In this document: piece by piece, positions 53,503 through 61,692 of the stretch
Layout of the letters: every line of letters begins with the position of its first letter
Position numbering within the stretch: the stretch's first letter is position 1
Origin: Mucilaginibacter sp. 14171R-50
GTDB taxonomy: Bacteria > Bacteroidota > Bacteroidia > Sphingobacteriales > Sphingobacteriaceae
Reading direction: 5' to 3'
NCBI RefSeq assembly: GCF_010093045.1
Contig: NZ_CP048115.1
Location: 620,001 to 684,000, forward strand
Length of the DNA: 64,000 bases
Notes under the pieces: generated by a model
What the model saw: the letters and a program-made list of their open reading frames with translations, nothing else
Databases searched by the model: none
Told to the model about the DNA's origin: nothing
Made by a program: the position numbers and the translations under genes

Positions 53503-55074
53503 TTACCTTCCCGGTGTTGCCGGGGCTACGGTCGGCAACTCTTTACGAGGTATCATTTCTGCACGCTGAGAGGTATTGTAAACAAACGATGCTACAATAG
53601 TAGCTGCTTGTTTCAGATCGTCCTCGCTTAAGCGGTCGTAAGTATCCTGGTTACTGTGGTGGGTACGTGTACCGTAATCCATAGCATCCTGTATAAACTG
53701 GAAGCCCGGCAACCCAACCGCATCAAACGAAAGGTGGTCAGTACCGCCTGTGTTGCCTATGGTAACGGTGGTAGCGCCAAGATCTTTAAACGGCTCTAAC
53801 CATGCTTTAAATATCGGCCCTGCAGCGCTGTCGCCTTGCAGGTAAATACCGCGGATCTTGCCGGTACCGTTATCAAGGTTATAGTAAGCATCAAGTGTTT
53901 TTTGCTCAGGTTTTAGCTCCATGGTTTTAGGGTCGCCAAAGTGCTTAAGCACATAACCGCGCGATCCGAACAAGCCCTGCTCTTCCGAGCTCCATAAGGC
54001 AATGCGGATAGTGCGTTTTGGTTTAAACCCTATTGCTTTTAATATGCGCATGGCTTCCATCATCACAGCGCTGCCTGCCGCGTTATCAGTTGCGCCGGTT
54101 GCGCCGTGCCATGAATCAAGGTGGCCGCCTATCATCACAACCTGCTCTTTTAATTTTTTATCGGTGCCCGGTATCTCGGCAACTACGTTGTACCCCTGCA
54201 GGTCGTCAGTAATAAACTGGGTTTTAATATCTGCTTCCATCTCTACTTTCTGGCCGGCTTTAACCAAACGAAGTATACGAAGGAAGTCTTCGCCGCTGGT
54301 TTCTAACTCAGGGGCAACGGCTTTTGCGGTATCGGCATACGAGGCACCGTTTGTAGTAAAGGTTGTACCATCTGTACCGCGGCCCTGGCTAAGTATCAGG
54401 CCAACCTTTTCGTCAATCAAAAACTGGCTCATGGCAGCACGCATTGCCCTGGCCTTACGCATGGCAGCAAACTGCGGCGAGTTTGGGTCAAACGCCCTGC
54501 GCTGACCACGGGGCTGAGGTTTGGCATTAGCCATTTCGGCCAGCTGCTCGTCGGTGTAACGCTCCAGATCAGGCTTAGTTGAACGTTTTAAGGTGTTTTT
54601 GGTGTCGAATATTACTATTTTACCGGCCAGTTTGCCTTTATATTTGTCCAGATCGGGCATGCTATCGGCCTGCACCAAAACAACATCGCTTTTTATAAGG
54701 CCGTTTGTCCCGGGCGTCCAGGCTTTGGGTATAGCAATAATAGCATGGTAGTAAGGCATGGTAACAGCCGCGTAGTTTTTTTGAACTTCCCAGCCTTTGC
54801 CAAATTTGCCCCATGGCTCTAATTTGGAGTTTGACATGCCCCAGCTTTTCAGCTGGTTAACCGCCCAGGCTTGCGCACGTTTTAACCCCGGGGAGTTAGC
54901 CAGGCGCGGGCCCGATACATCCGTTAAATAAAAAGCGGTTTCCATTACCTTGGAATGGTTCATGCCTTCCTCGCGTATTTTTTGCGTGGTGGCCTGGTCA
55001 ACAGTTTCCTGCGCAAAAGCAGTGGTCGCCAAACCCGTAAGGGCCATACAGGTGTAAAGTAGTTTTAATTTCAT
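53503..55074 (-). CDS. Secreted M28 family aminopeptidase-like protein
   Basis: A 523-residue zinc peptidase. Signal peptide ends AFA before Gln22. A PA-like domain (about 120-290, with a Gln/Arg-rich insert near 190-215) lies before the catalytic part. The two-zinc ligands are visible in order: His/Asp in MIGGHLDSWHG, Asp in TGATDNAAGSAV, Glu pair in ALWSSEEQGLFGS, Asp in YYNLDNGTGK and His in THHSNQDTYD. It resembles carboxypeptidase Q-like members, so it may trim dipeptides or unblocked peptides in the periplasm. TAAGTTTG lies 23 bases upstream of the ATG. Confidence 0.93.
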   Translation of the reverse strand: MKLKLLYTCMALTGLATTAFAQETVDQATTQKIREEGMNHSKVMETAFYLTDVSGPRLANSPGLKRAQAWAVNQLKSWGMSNSKLEPWGKFGKGWEVQKNYAAVTMPYYHAIIAIPKAWTPGTNGLIKSDVVLVQADSMPDLDKYKGKLAGKIVIFDTKNTLKRSTKPDLERYTDEQLAEMANAKPQPRGQRRAFDPNSPQFAAMRKARAMRAAMSQFLIDEKVGLILSQGRGTDGTTFTTNGASYADTAKAVAPELETSGEDFLRILRLVKAGQKVEMEADIKTQFITDDLQGYNVVAEIPGTDKKLKEQVVMIGGHLDSWHGATGATDNAAGSAVMMEAMRILKAIGFKPKRTIRIALWSSEEQGLFGSRGYVLKHFGDPKTMELKPEQKTLDAYYNLDNGTGKIRGIYLQGDSAAGPIFKAWLEPFKDLGATTVTIGNTGGTDHLSFDAVGLPGFQFIQDAMDYGTRTHHSNQDTYDRLSEDDLKQAATIVASFVYNTSQRAEMIPRKELPTVAPATPGR

Positions 55075-55097
55075 AATGAGTCAGTTAAGTTTAAAAG

Positions 55098-55105
55098 CAA
55101 ACTTA
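55098..55105 (-). promoter_or_regulatory. -7 element TAAGTTTG for the M28 peptidase
   Basis: Minus-strand TAAGTTTG matches TAnnTTTG, 23 bases before the ATG, in the divergent region shared with the VOC protein gene. Confidence 0.5.
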
Positions 55106-55163
55106 TTTAATTACCCCGTTATTTTTGCAGTGCAGATTTAACAAAGTTGTTACAAGCAATAAT

Positions 55164-55171
55164 TATATTTG
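55164..55171 (+). promoter_or_regulatory. -7 element TATATTTG for the VOC protein gene
   Basis: TATATTTG lies 23 bases before ATG 55195, the same distance as on the other side of this divergent region. Confidence 0.5.
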
Positions 55172-55194
55172 AATTGAACATTTGAAAGATCATC

Positions 55195-55566
55195 ATGCTA
55201 AAAGCCGCCATACCCATATTGGCCTCGTTAAACGAGGAAGCCCGCATAAAATTCTACACCGAAAAGTTGGGCTTTACCTTTCATAACAGCTGGGATGGTT
55301 ACCTGATATTTAGCCGCGATGGGGTAAACATCCACCTGTGGCCATGTAAAGACCCCGAAATACCCAAAGCCACCGGCTGCTATGTAAACGTAACCGAAGT
55401 AGATAAGCTATACGCCGGGTATAAAGCACATGGCATCATCCATCCTAATGGCGACCTGCAGGATATGCCCTGGGAAATGCGCCAGTTCAGCATCCTGGAT
55501 AATGATGGTAACATTATCCATTTTGGAGAGGATATACCCAACGGAGAAGATGATCAGGTAACGTGA
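55195..55566 (+). CDS. VOC superfamily (glyoxalase/bleomycin-resistance-like) protein
   Basis: A 123-residue single-module VOC protein. The pattern is that of bleomycin-binding relatives: PILASLNEEARIKFYTEKLGF, YLIFSRDGVNIHLWPCKD, GCYVNVTEVDKLYAGYKA and a closing strand FSILDNDGNIIHFGED. Members bind metal or hydrophobic drugs. Here the canonical His/Glu ligands are only partly clear (His in IHLW, Glu in HFGED), so catalysis is uncertain. Alone on the plus strand, divergent from the peptidase. Confidence 0.88.
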   Translation: MLKAAIPILASLNEEARIKFYTEKLGFTFHNSWDGYLIFSRDGVNIHLWPCKDPEIPKATGCYVNVTEVDKLYAGYKAHGIIHPNGDLQDMPWEMRQFSILDNDGNIIHFGEDIPNGEDDQVT

Positions 55567-55692
55567 GTTGGGTACGCTATTCAATTATGATACCACTGAA
55601 TCTCTTGCATTAATTAAGGTTAACCTATTTTAGGAAGATAATTTCATAACCACTTAATTATCAGTTTATTATAAAATAAAAATAACAAATTG

Positions 55693-55719
55693 TGTTAACC
55701 ATGTTAACCATGTAAACAA
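55693..55719. repeat. Short direct repeats after the response regulator gene
   Basis: TGTTAACCA occurs twice in a row (55693-55701, 55702-55710), followed by the related TGTAAACAA. Each contains the palindrome GTTAAC. It may be chance or a protein-binding site. Confidence 0.35.
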
Positions 55720-55746
55720 ATACCCAGGCGGGCAACCTCCCGTTAA

Positions 55747-56439
55747 TTAATTGATGAGCAGCTTGTAACCCCTGCCATGAACGTTGATAATCTCTACCGA
55801 CGGGTCATCCTTTAAGTACTTGCGTATCTTGCTTAAAAAAACATCCATACTGCGGCCGTTAAAGTAATTGTCATCGTGCCAGATGTTCAGCAGGGCCTCT
55901 TCGCGGGTAAGCACCTCGTTTTTTTTGATGCACAGCAGGCGCAGCAATTCGGCTTCTTTTGTAGAGAGTTTTTGCAGGGCGGTACCCCGGGTTATCAATT
56001 GCGATGTATAATCAAAATCGTAGCTGCCCAGCTTAAATTGTGAGGGTTTGTCGTCGCCTTTTTTCTCGGTAACGTCCGCCCTTTTCAATAAGGCGTTTAT
56101 GCGCAGCAAAAGCTCTTCTATGCGGAACGGCTTGGTGATATAATCGTCGCCGCCAAGGTTAAAGGCCTGCGTTTTATCTTCTATCATGGCCTTGGCCGTG
56201 GCAAATATAATGGGCACAGTGGGGTTTATCTTCCTTATCTCTTTACCCAATGTAAAGCCATCCTTCTTTGGCATCATCACATCCAGTATCAGCAGGTCAA
56301 ACTGGTCCCTGGTAAAAGCGCGCAGGCCTTCGTCGCCATCTTTGCACAGCACTACGTCAAACTTTCCTTTCAGCTGCAGGTAATCCTGCAACAACAAGCC
56401 AAGGTTGGGGTCATCTTCAACAAGTAATATTTTTTTCAT
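55747..56439 (-). CDS. OmpR-type response regulator, RprY-like
   Basis: A 230-residue regulator: receiver domain (1-120) with Asp in LLILDVMMPKKDG and Lys in YITKPFRIEE, then a winged-helix domain ending FLSKIRKYLKDDPSVEIINV and HGRGYKLLIN. The lengths and motifs match RprY of Bacteroides, which controls envelope genes and metabolism in known relatives. It lies 116 bases after its partner kinase, with a palindrome between them. A terminator is not clear; AT-rich DNA with two direct copies of TGTTAACCA (55693-55710) and a third, partial copy follows the stop. Confidence 0.92.
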   Translation of the reverse strand: MKKILLVEDDPNLGLLLQDYLQLKGKFDVVLCKDGDEGLRAFTRDQFDLLILDVMMPKKDGFTLGKEIRKINPTVPIIFATAKAMIEDKTQAFNLGGDDYITKPFRIEELLLRINALLKRADVTEKKGDDKPSQFKLGSYDFDYTSQLITRGTALQKLSTKEAELLRLLCIKKNEVLTREEALLNIWHDDNYFNGRSMDVFLSKIRKYLKDDPSVEIINVHGRGYKLLIN

Positions 56440-56445
56440 AATGTT

Positions 56446-56557
56446 TAGTCCGAAAGTCCGATAAGCCCGGAAATCGGCGAGATTTTAAGTTTTACTTATG
56501 CGGTCGCTTCTTTCTCTTTCGGATTTCCCGACCGCGGACTTTCCGACTTCCAGACCT
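56446..56557. repeat. Imperfect palindrome between kinase and regulator genes
   Basis: The left arm 56446-56480 (TAGTCCGAAAGTCCGATAAG...) and right arm 56518-56557, whose complement is AGGTCTGGAAGTCGGAAAGT..., pair at roughly 75 percent by eye. The arms are variants of AGTCCGGAA. The kinase stop codon (56556-56558) lies at the outer end of the right arm. Confidence 0.75.
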
Positions 56558-58382
56558 AAGCCACCGGAAATTTTAATTCAAACTCCGATCCTTTGTCCTT
56601 TTCAGACCGTACGCTTATAGTGCCCTCTAAACGTTTAACAATGGTATTTACGTAGCTAAGCCCCAGCCCAAAGCCTTTTACATCGTGCAAGTTGCCCGTG
56701 GGGATGCGATAAAACTGCTCAAATATTTTTGCCTGCTGATCGCGACTCATGCCTATGCCTTTATCGGCAACGCGTATTATTACATGCCCGTTCCTGTTTA
56801 ACGTAGTAATTGCAATTTCTGGTGCGCCGGCGCTGTATTTAATGGCATTATCTATCAGGTTAAACATTACGTTGCTAAAGTGCAGTTCATCGGCAATAAT
56901 AACCGGTTTATCGGCCTCCAGGTTTAATGTGGTAACCGCGTTGCATTTTTGCATTTTTAGCGCCATGCTATCCAGCGCTATGGTAATCATTTCATTTACA
57001 TCCAACGGCTTTTTATCCAGCTTAAAGTCGTTACGCTCTATACGGGCAATGTTCAATACCCGTTCTATGTGGCTGCCAAGGCGCACATTTTCTTCATAAA
57101 TAACGTTTGCAAGGCGTGTAACACGGGTTTTATCTTCGGCAATCTCCTTATCTCTTAAAGCTTCGCTGGCTATCATGATGGTTGATACCGGGGTTTTAAA
57201 CTCGTGAGTCATGTTGTTGATAAAATCTATCTTCATCTCAGATATCTTTTTTTGCCTGAGGATAGAGAAGATGGTATAGCCAAAACAAAATATCAGTACA
57301 AATAACAAGGCCCCGGTTGTACCCATGGTAGCCGTCATGTTACTTAAAATGAACGAGCTTTTTTGCGGGAAAGAAATTTTTATCTTACCCGGGTCGTTGA
57401 TCAGTTCATCGCTGAATATGGCTTTCTGATAGGTATTGGCAGCAACAAATTCGGGCTTAACACCTTTTGTATCCATAGCGCTCGCAAAAATGAGCGAATC
57501 GCTGTTGGCCGTACTCACCTCATAGCTAAAGGGCAAAAATATGCCCCGGTTATGCAGCTCGAACCTTAGCAGCGAATCTATCCAAAAACTATTTAAGCGT
57601 TTATCCAGCGGCTCGTTAGATTTCCGGTACTCTTCGGCAAGGTTCTCTATCACGTTAGGCTTTTTTGCATTGGCCGGTGCGTTCTCTAACGAGTCGGTTT
57701 CCAGCATTTTCTTTACCTGCTGAAACTGCCGTTCTTTTTGAATACGCTCCTGCTCCCTTACCCAATCGGGGTTAAGCTTTGGCACCGATATCATTTGGGG
57801 TCCAAATTGCGGATCTATATAAGTGTATCTAAGCGTATCGTACTTGTGCGGTTTTTGGTTAACTTTCCGTGGTGGCGTTTTTACGATCTCGGGCACGAAC
57901 CTAAAATGTACCTCGCCAAATTCATCGGTATATTGCCCAATGCGAATACGCAGGTTAACCAGGCCCTGCTGCATTAACCCGGTCAGGTCATCGTCCATTT
58001 TTTTGTGCAATATCATGCGCTTCAGGCTGTCGCGCAGCATAGCCAGCTTCCGTTCGCGCTTGCTTTGCTTCTTTTTAAGTACCAGCGAGTCGCCTATGAT
58101 ACTTTTACTGCCATTGATGCTTATTTCGCTTCTTTTATCAATAGTTTCTGCACGCTTTAACGCGTAATTATGGGTTTGCTGGGTTTTAGCATTCAAAAAG
58201 TTAATGGCATCCTGTTTGGCAACTTTTGCTACCACATTGCTTAATGCCTCGTTAACCGACCGGTTAAAAAGCTCGGATTGCATTTGGTACGATTGCCGCA
58301 AAAAATACAATTGCATAACAATAACACCCAAAAGTGCAAACCCCATTAAACCTATTATAAGCGCTATGCTTCTTCTTTTCAT
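56556..58382 (-). CDS. Sensor histidine kinase, RprX-like
   Basis: A 608-residue kinase with two membrane helices (about 10-30 and 360-380) and a large periplasmic sensor between them. The sensor is basic, has a coiled-coil stretch (KKKQSKRERKLAMLRDSLKR) and no named fold. The catalytic part has His in INNMTHEFKTPVSTIMIA, N box MFNLIDNAIKYSAG, and G boxes VADKGIGMSRDQ and GFGLGLSYVNTIVKR. It is paired with the OmpR-type regulator. TATTTTTG is eight bases before the ATG, so the leader is very short. The signal is unknown; in Bacteroides RprX senses envelope or metabolic state. Confidence 0.92.
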   Translation of the reverse strand: MKRRSIALIIGLMGFALLGVIVMQLYFLRQSYQMQSELFNRSVNEALSNVVAKVAKQDAINFLNAKTQQTHNYALKRAETIDKRSEISINGSKSIIGDSLVLKKKQSKRERKLAMLRDSLKRMILHKKMDDDLTGLMQQGLVNLRIRIGQYTDEFGEVHFRFVPEIVKTPPRKVNQKPHKYDTLRYTYIDPQFGPQMISVPKLNPDWVREQERIQKERQFQQVKKMLETDSLENAPANAKKPNVIENLAEEYRKSNEPLDKRLNSFWIDSLLRFELHNRGIFLPFSYEVSTANSDSLIFASAMDTKGVKPEFVAANTYQKAIFSDELINDPGKIKISFPQKSSFILSNMTATMGTTGALLFVLIFCFGYTIFSILRQKKISEMKIDFINNMTHEFKTPVSTIMIASEALRDKEIAEDKTRVTRLANVIYEENVRLGSHIERVLNIARIERNDFKLDKKPLDVNEMITIALDSMALKMQKCNAVTTLNLEADKPVIIADELHFSNVMFNLIDNAIKYSAGAPEIAITTLNRNGHVIIRVADKGIGMSRDQQAKIFEQFYRIPTGNLHDVKGFGLGLSYVNTIVKRLEGTISVRSEKDKGSEFELKFPVA

Positions 58383-58390
58383 GCCAACAA

Positions 58391-58398
58391 CAAAAATA
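58391..58398 (-). promoter_or_regulatory. -7 element TATTTTTG for the RprX-like kinase
   Basis: Minus-strand TATTTTTG with eight bases to the ATG at 58382. It lies in the divergent region shared with the next gene. Confidence 0.45.
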
Positions 58399-58483
58399 TT
58401 TTAAATTACCCACACGCTATTGCTTTTAACAATTTTTAACAATTTACCATCAGCCTTTTAACGTATTGATTAAGAAGAGTTTC

Positions 58484-58491
58484 TAAATTTG
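58484..58491 (+). promoter_or_regulatory. -7 element TAAATTTG for the secreted protein gene
   Basis: TAAATTTG matches TAnnTTTG and lies 24 bases before ATG 58516, divergent from the kinase promoter. A -33 TTG is present but at about 15 bases, shorter than usual. Confidence 0.5.
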
Positions 58492-58515
58492 TGCGTTAAC
58501 CTTAGATCAATAGCG

Positions 58516-59403
58516 ATGAAGAAGATCATAAAACCCGGCTTTGAGTTCATTTTCTCGGTTGCTTTAGTGGCCATAATTGGCCTGCCGCCCCTGGTACTCG
58601 GCCAAACGCAAAAAAGCACCGAGATACGAATTGTTAACGGCGATACTACCATAAACGGTAAGGATATCAAAAAGCTATCGGCACAGGAACGAAAGGATGC
58701 CCTTGCCGAAATAAACAATTTACCGGCTCCGCCTTTATTTAACAACAATAGTGTTGTAACAAACCGCACGATAACCATAGAGCGCGAAACTACCGGCGAC
58801 GGAAAAAATAACCATATCACTATTGAACGCAACATGGACAACGATAACGAGATTGTTGCTGGTTTAGGTAAGGATAGCGCGCGTAAAGACGTTAGGTTAC
58901 GCCTTAAAAAGCTGCGGGGCAATGATAGCTCCCAGGCATTTACCTATCGCTTTGATAAGGATTTGCCCCCTATGAGAATAGAACCGTTTAATTTTGATTT
59001 TCCGCGCCGCAGGCCGGGGTTTGAATTTAACGGCCGCAATACACAAAGCTTTAGTTATGACAATACCGATGCTGACGGCATAAGCACCCATGTAAGCTAT
59101 CGTGTAACGGAGGCGCCGAAAGAAAAACTGAAAGCTATGGGTTTAATAAAACCTTTGCTGACTGTAACCGATATCAATATCGCTTACGAATTTAGCACGG
59201 GCAAAACGGTATTAGCTTTCAATTTGCCCGCAAAAACCGTGGCAGCTATTAAACTTACCGACAGCAAGGGCACTATAATATGGGCGGATAAGAGCAGCAC
59301 CGGTAGTTTCAGCAAAAAGTTTAACCTGCCGGTAAACGGCGTTTATTACCTGCAGGTACAGCAAGGCGCAAACGTTGCTGTAAAAAGGGTAGTTAAGGAA
59401 TAG
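58516..59403 (+). CDS. Secreted protein with T9SS-type C-terminal domain
   Basis: I do not recognise the N-terminal part. ATG 58516 gives 295 residues; the upstream TTG 58489 would add nine residues and spoil the signal. The signal peptide ends LVLG before Gln30. The middle is charged and low in complexity. The last 80 residues resemble a type IX sorting domain (type A): FNLPAKTVAAIKLTDSKGTI, then FNLPVNGVYYLQVQQGAN and the closing VAVKRVVKE. If so, it would leave through SprA. It is divergent from the RprX-like kinase (134 bases), so it may be a target of that system. The C-domain call is by pattern only. Confidence 0.75.
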   Translation: MKKIIKPGFEFIFSVALVAIIGLPPLVLGQTQKSTEIRIVNGDTTINGKDIKKLSAQERKDALAEINNLPAPPLFNNNSVVTNRTITIERETTGDGKNNHITIERNMDNDNEIVAGLGKDSARKDVRLRLKKLRGNDSSQAFTYRFDKDLPPMRIEPFNFDFPRRRPGFEFNGRNTQSFSYDNTDADGISTHVSYRVTEAPKEKLKAMGLIKPLLTVTDINIAYEFSTGKTVLAFNLPAKTVAAIKLTDSKGTIIWADKSSTGSFSKKFNLPVNGVYYLQVQQGANVAVKRVVKE

Positions 59404-59433
59404 TTAGCGGTTACCGATTTGCAGCTTGCACAA

Positions 59434-59467
59434 AAAAGCCCTTCTAAAATAACTTAGAAGGGCTTTT
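59434..59467. terminator. Bidirectional terminator between convergent genes
   Basis: AAAAGCCCTTCTAA (59434-59447) pairs perfectly with TTAGAAGGGCTTTT (59454-59467). The ends are A/T runs on both strands, serving the secreted-protein gene and the DUF3127 gene. Confidence 0.93.
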
Positions 59468-59513
59468 ATATTTTTTTGGGCCCGCTTACTGCAAACTAAA
59501 AACCGCCAGCGAA

Positions 59514-59876
59514 TTAAAACGGCAGATCGTCATCGTCCGGGGTTGAGCTGATATCAGCTGGTGCCGCGTATTCAGGTGCAGAGGCAGAGCCTGCGCCGCC
59601 TAATACGTTGATCTTCCATAACTGCAGCGAGTTGAAGTACGTTTTTTTACCGGTTTTATCGGTCCACGGGCGACCCCTTAAATTAAAGAACACTTCTATA
59701 TCATCGCCAACCTTCACATTATCTAATAAATTGCACCGATCTTGTATGGCTTCAAACTTTAAATACTCGGGATATTGTGGGTTCTCGATATATTCAAGTA
59801 TCAATTCTCTCTTCTTTAACGACTCGGTAACCTGTTGGGTTGCCGACACTTCATGTACCTTACCTTTAACTTCCAT
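59514..59876 (-). CDS. DUF3127 protein with SSB-like acidic C-terminus
   Basis: A 120-residue protein of the DUF3127 (PF11325) family, seen mainly in Bacteroidota. The fold pattern is OB-like: short strands, KKRELILEYIENPQYPEYLK and GDDIEVFFNLRGRPWTDKTGKK. It ends in an Ala/Pro-rich linker and the tail DDDDLPF, almost identical to the tip by which single-stranded-DNA-binding protein recruits repair and replication partners. A DNA- or RNA-binding role is therefore likely but not proven. It is not the main SSB, as the SSB core motifs are absent. It is divergent from the RNA methyltransferase gene. Confidence 0.88.
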   Translation of the reverse strand: MEVKGKVHEVSATQQVTESLKKRELILEYIENPQYPEYLKFEAIQDRCNLLDNVKVGDDIEVFFNLRGRPWTDKTGKKTYFNSLQLWKINVLGGAGSASAPEYAAPADISSTPDDDDLPF

Positions 59877-59960
59877 AATTTCAGAAAATGTTTAAAATGT
59901 AAAGTTAATAGTATGAAATTAAATAGCGGCGTATTTAATTCATAAATTCGCAAAATAATT

Positions 59961-61136
59961 ATGCAAGTTTTCCACACTGAGAGTAAGATCATTATCACCT
60001 GCAACAAAAGGCTGTCGCCATATTTACAGCAGGAAGTTGAAGCATTAGGCTTTAAACCAACACGCGTTTTTGCAACCGGCATTGAGTTGCTGGGCACTGT
60101 TAACGATACCATAGCGCTAAACCTTAACCTGCGCTGCGCAAGCCAGGTGCTTTACCTGCTAAAAAGTTTTGAAGCTGCCGACCCTAAACAACTTTACGAT
60201 GAACTGGTACAGATAGAATGGGAAAACCTGATCGATTTTTCGGGCTACTTTTCGGTAACATCCAACGTAAATAATAAACATATATTAACACCGTTGTTTG
60301 CCAACGTAAAAGTAAAAGATGCCATTGTAGACAGGATAAAGGAGAAAAAAGGCATCAGGCCAAACTCGGGCGCCGACCAAAATAAAACGGTGATCAGCCT
60401 TTACTGGCAGGATGATAAGGCCGACATCTATATAGATACATCAGGCGAAACGCTGGCTAAACACAGCTACCGTAAAATACCGGGTAAGGCCCCTATGCTG
60501 GAAGCGCTTGCCGCATCAACCATTATGGCCACCAACTGGGACAGGAACAGTACTTTTATCAACCCTATGTGTGGCTCGGGCACGCTTGCAATTGAAGCGG
60601 CTTTGCTGGCTACTAATAAACATCCCGGCCTGTTCCGTATGAATTACGGTTTTATGCATATTATGGGCTACGATGAGCAGGAGTTTTTTACCGAGCGCCG
60701 TAAATTAAAGGATAAGGCGAAAAAGGCGGTCGACTTTAAGATCGTCGCTACGGATATTTCTGAAGATGCCGTTGATATTGCCCGTAAAAATGCAAATACG
60801 GCGGGTGTAGAACATTTGATAGAATTTTACGTTTGTGATTTTGAAGATACCGAAGTGCCCGCCGAACCGGGTATTGTGATGTTTAACCCCGAGTATGGCG
60901 AGCGTTTAGGCGTACATACCAAACTGGAAATAACTTACAAACGTATAGGCGATTTCCTGAAAAAGAAATGTTTAGGCTACCGCGGTTATGTTTTTACCGG
61001 CAACCCCGACCTGGCTAAGAAAATAGGTTTAAGGGCAGCCCGCAAAATTGAATTTTACAATGGCAAGCTTGATTGCCGCTTATTTGAATACGAGCTGTAC
61101 GAAGGCAGCAAACGAGAACCAAAAGAAACAGAATGA
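59961..61136 (+). CDS. THUMP-domain RNA methyltransferase, RlmL/RlmK-like N-terminal half
   Basis: A 391-residue class I methyltransferase. A THUMP RNA-binding domain (about 55-165) precedes the Rossmann part, with SAM motif FINPMCGSGTLAIEAALLA and motif IV as NPEYGERLG. Most relatives have NPPY; the Glu form is one I associate with Bacteroidota. RlmL makes m2G2445 in 23S rRNA; E. coli has a fused RlmK half that is absent here. The gene overlaps the next by four bases (ATGA). The exact RNA target is inferred from the family. Confidence 0.92.
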   Translation: MQVFHTESKIIITCNKRLSPYLQQEVEALGFKPTRVFATGIELLGTVNDTIALNLNLRCASQVLYLLKSFEAADPKQLYDELVQIEWENLIDFSGYFSVTSNVNNKHILTPLFANVKVKDAIVDRIKEKKGIRPNSGADQNKTVISLYWQDDKADIYIDTSGETLAKHSYRKIPGKAPMLEALAASTIMATNWDRNSTFINPMCGSGTLAIEAALLATNKHPGLFRMNYGFMHIMGYDEQEFFTERRKLKDKAKKAVDFKIVATDISEDAVDIARKNANTAGVEHLIEFYVCDFEDTEVPAEPGIVMFNPEYGERLGVHTKLEITYKRIGDFLKKKCLGYRGYVFTGNPDLAKKIGLRAARKIEFYNGKLDCRLFEYELYEGSKREPKETE

Positions 61137-61624
61137 AAAAACTGATCGTAATTGCACTATTATTATCTTCTTTTTACGTAAAAGCACAGGAGGAACTGGC
61201 GTTCCCGTTTCAGGGAGGGGTGCCGGTAATGAACCGATTTTTTAAGGATAGCCTGGTTGTTAGCCCCGATATCATCGCTAAAAAGGCCGCCGGCGTAGCA
61301 GTCATAAAATTTACAGCCGATGTAAACGGTAACCTTTCAAAACTGGTAATTTATTATGCCGATGATTACCTGTTAACCGTCCCGGCAGTAGCGGCCTTAA
61401 AAAAGTCGACTAAAAAATGGATAATACCCAATAAAGAGAAGTTTCATGATTTTATTATCCCTTTTTCTATCAACTTTAACAACCCTGCATCAGGTGTTGC
61501 GGATGTGCAAAAAGCGGCTTACGATTTTTACAAAGCCCGCAGGCCAATCGTAGCTACCGACCAGATACCGTTAAACTCGGCTACACTGCTGCCAACTGTG
61601 GTGGTAAAGTACGATATACAGTAA
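61133..61624 (+). CDS. Secreted TonB C-terminal-like protein
   Basis: A 163-residue exported protein; the signal peptide ends VKA before Gln19. The core (about 45-115) resembles a TonB C-terminal domain: GVAVIKFTADVNGNLSKLVIY followed by PAVAALKKSTKKWIIPNKEK. There is no membrane helix beyond the signal and no Pro-rich arm, so it is not a true energy transducer. Coupled by overlap to the methyltransferase gene, though a functional link is unlikely. Family call is moderate. Confidence 0.72.
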   Translation: MKKLIVIALLLSSFYVKAQEELAFPFQGGVPVMNRFFKDSLVVSPDIIAKKAAGVAVIKFTADVNGNLSKLVIYYADDYLLTVPAVAALKKSTKKWIIPNKEKFHDFIIPFSINFNNPASGVADVQKAAYDFYKARRPIVATDQIPLNSATLLPTVVVKYDIQ

Positions 61625-61645
61625 AAAGATCACCCTCTTTACCGG

Positions 61646-61682
61646 AAAAGGCCTGTCGAAATAATGATTCGACAGGCCTTTT
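61646..61682. terminator. Bidirectional terminator between convergent genes
   Basis: AAAAGGCCTGTCGAA (61646-61660) pairs perfectly over 15 bases with TTCGACAGGCCTTTT (61668-61682) across ATAATGA. It ends both the TonB-like gene and the vWA gene. Confidence 0.95.
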
Positions 61683-61692
61683 AATTTGTGGC

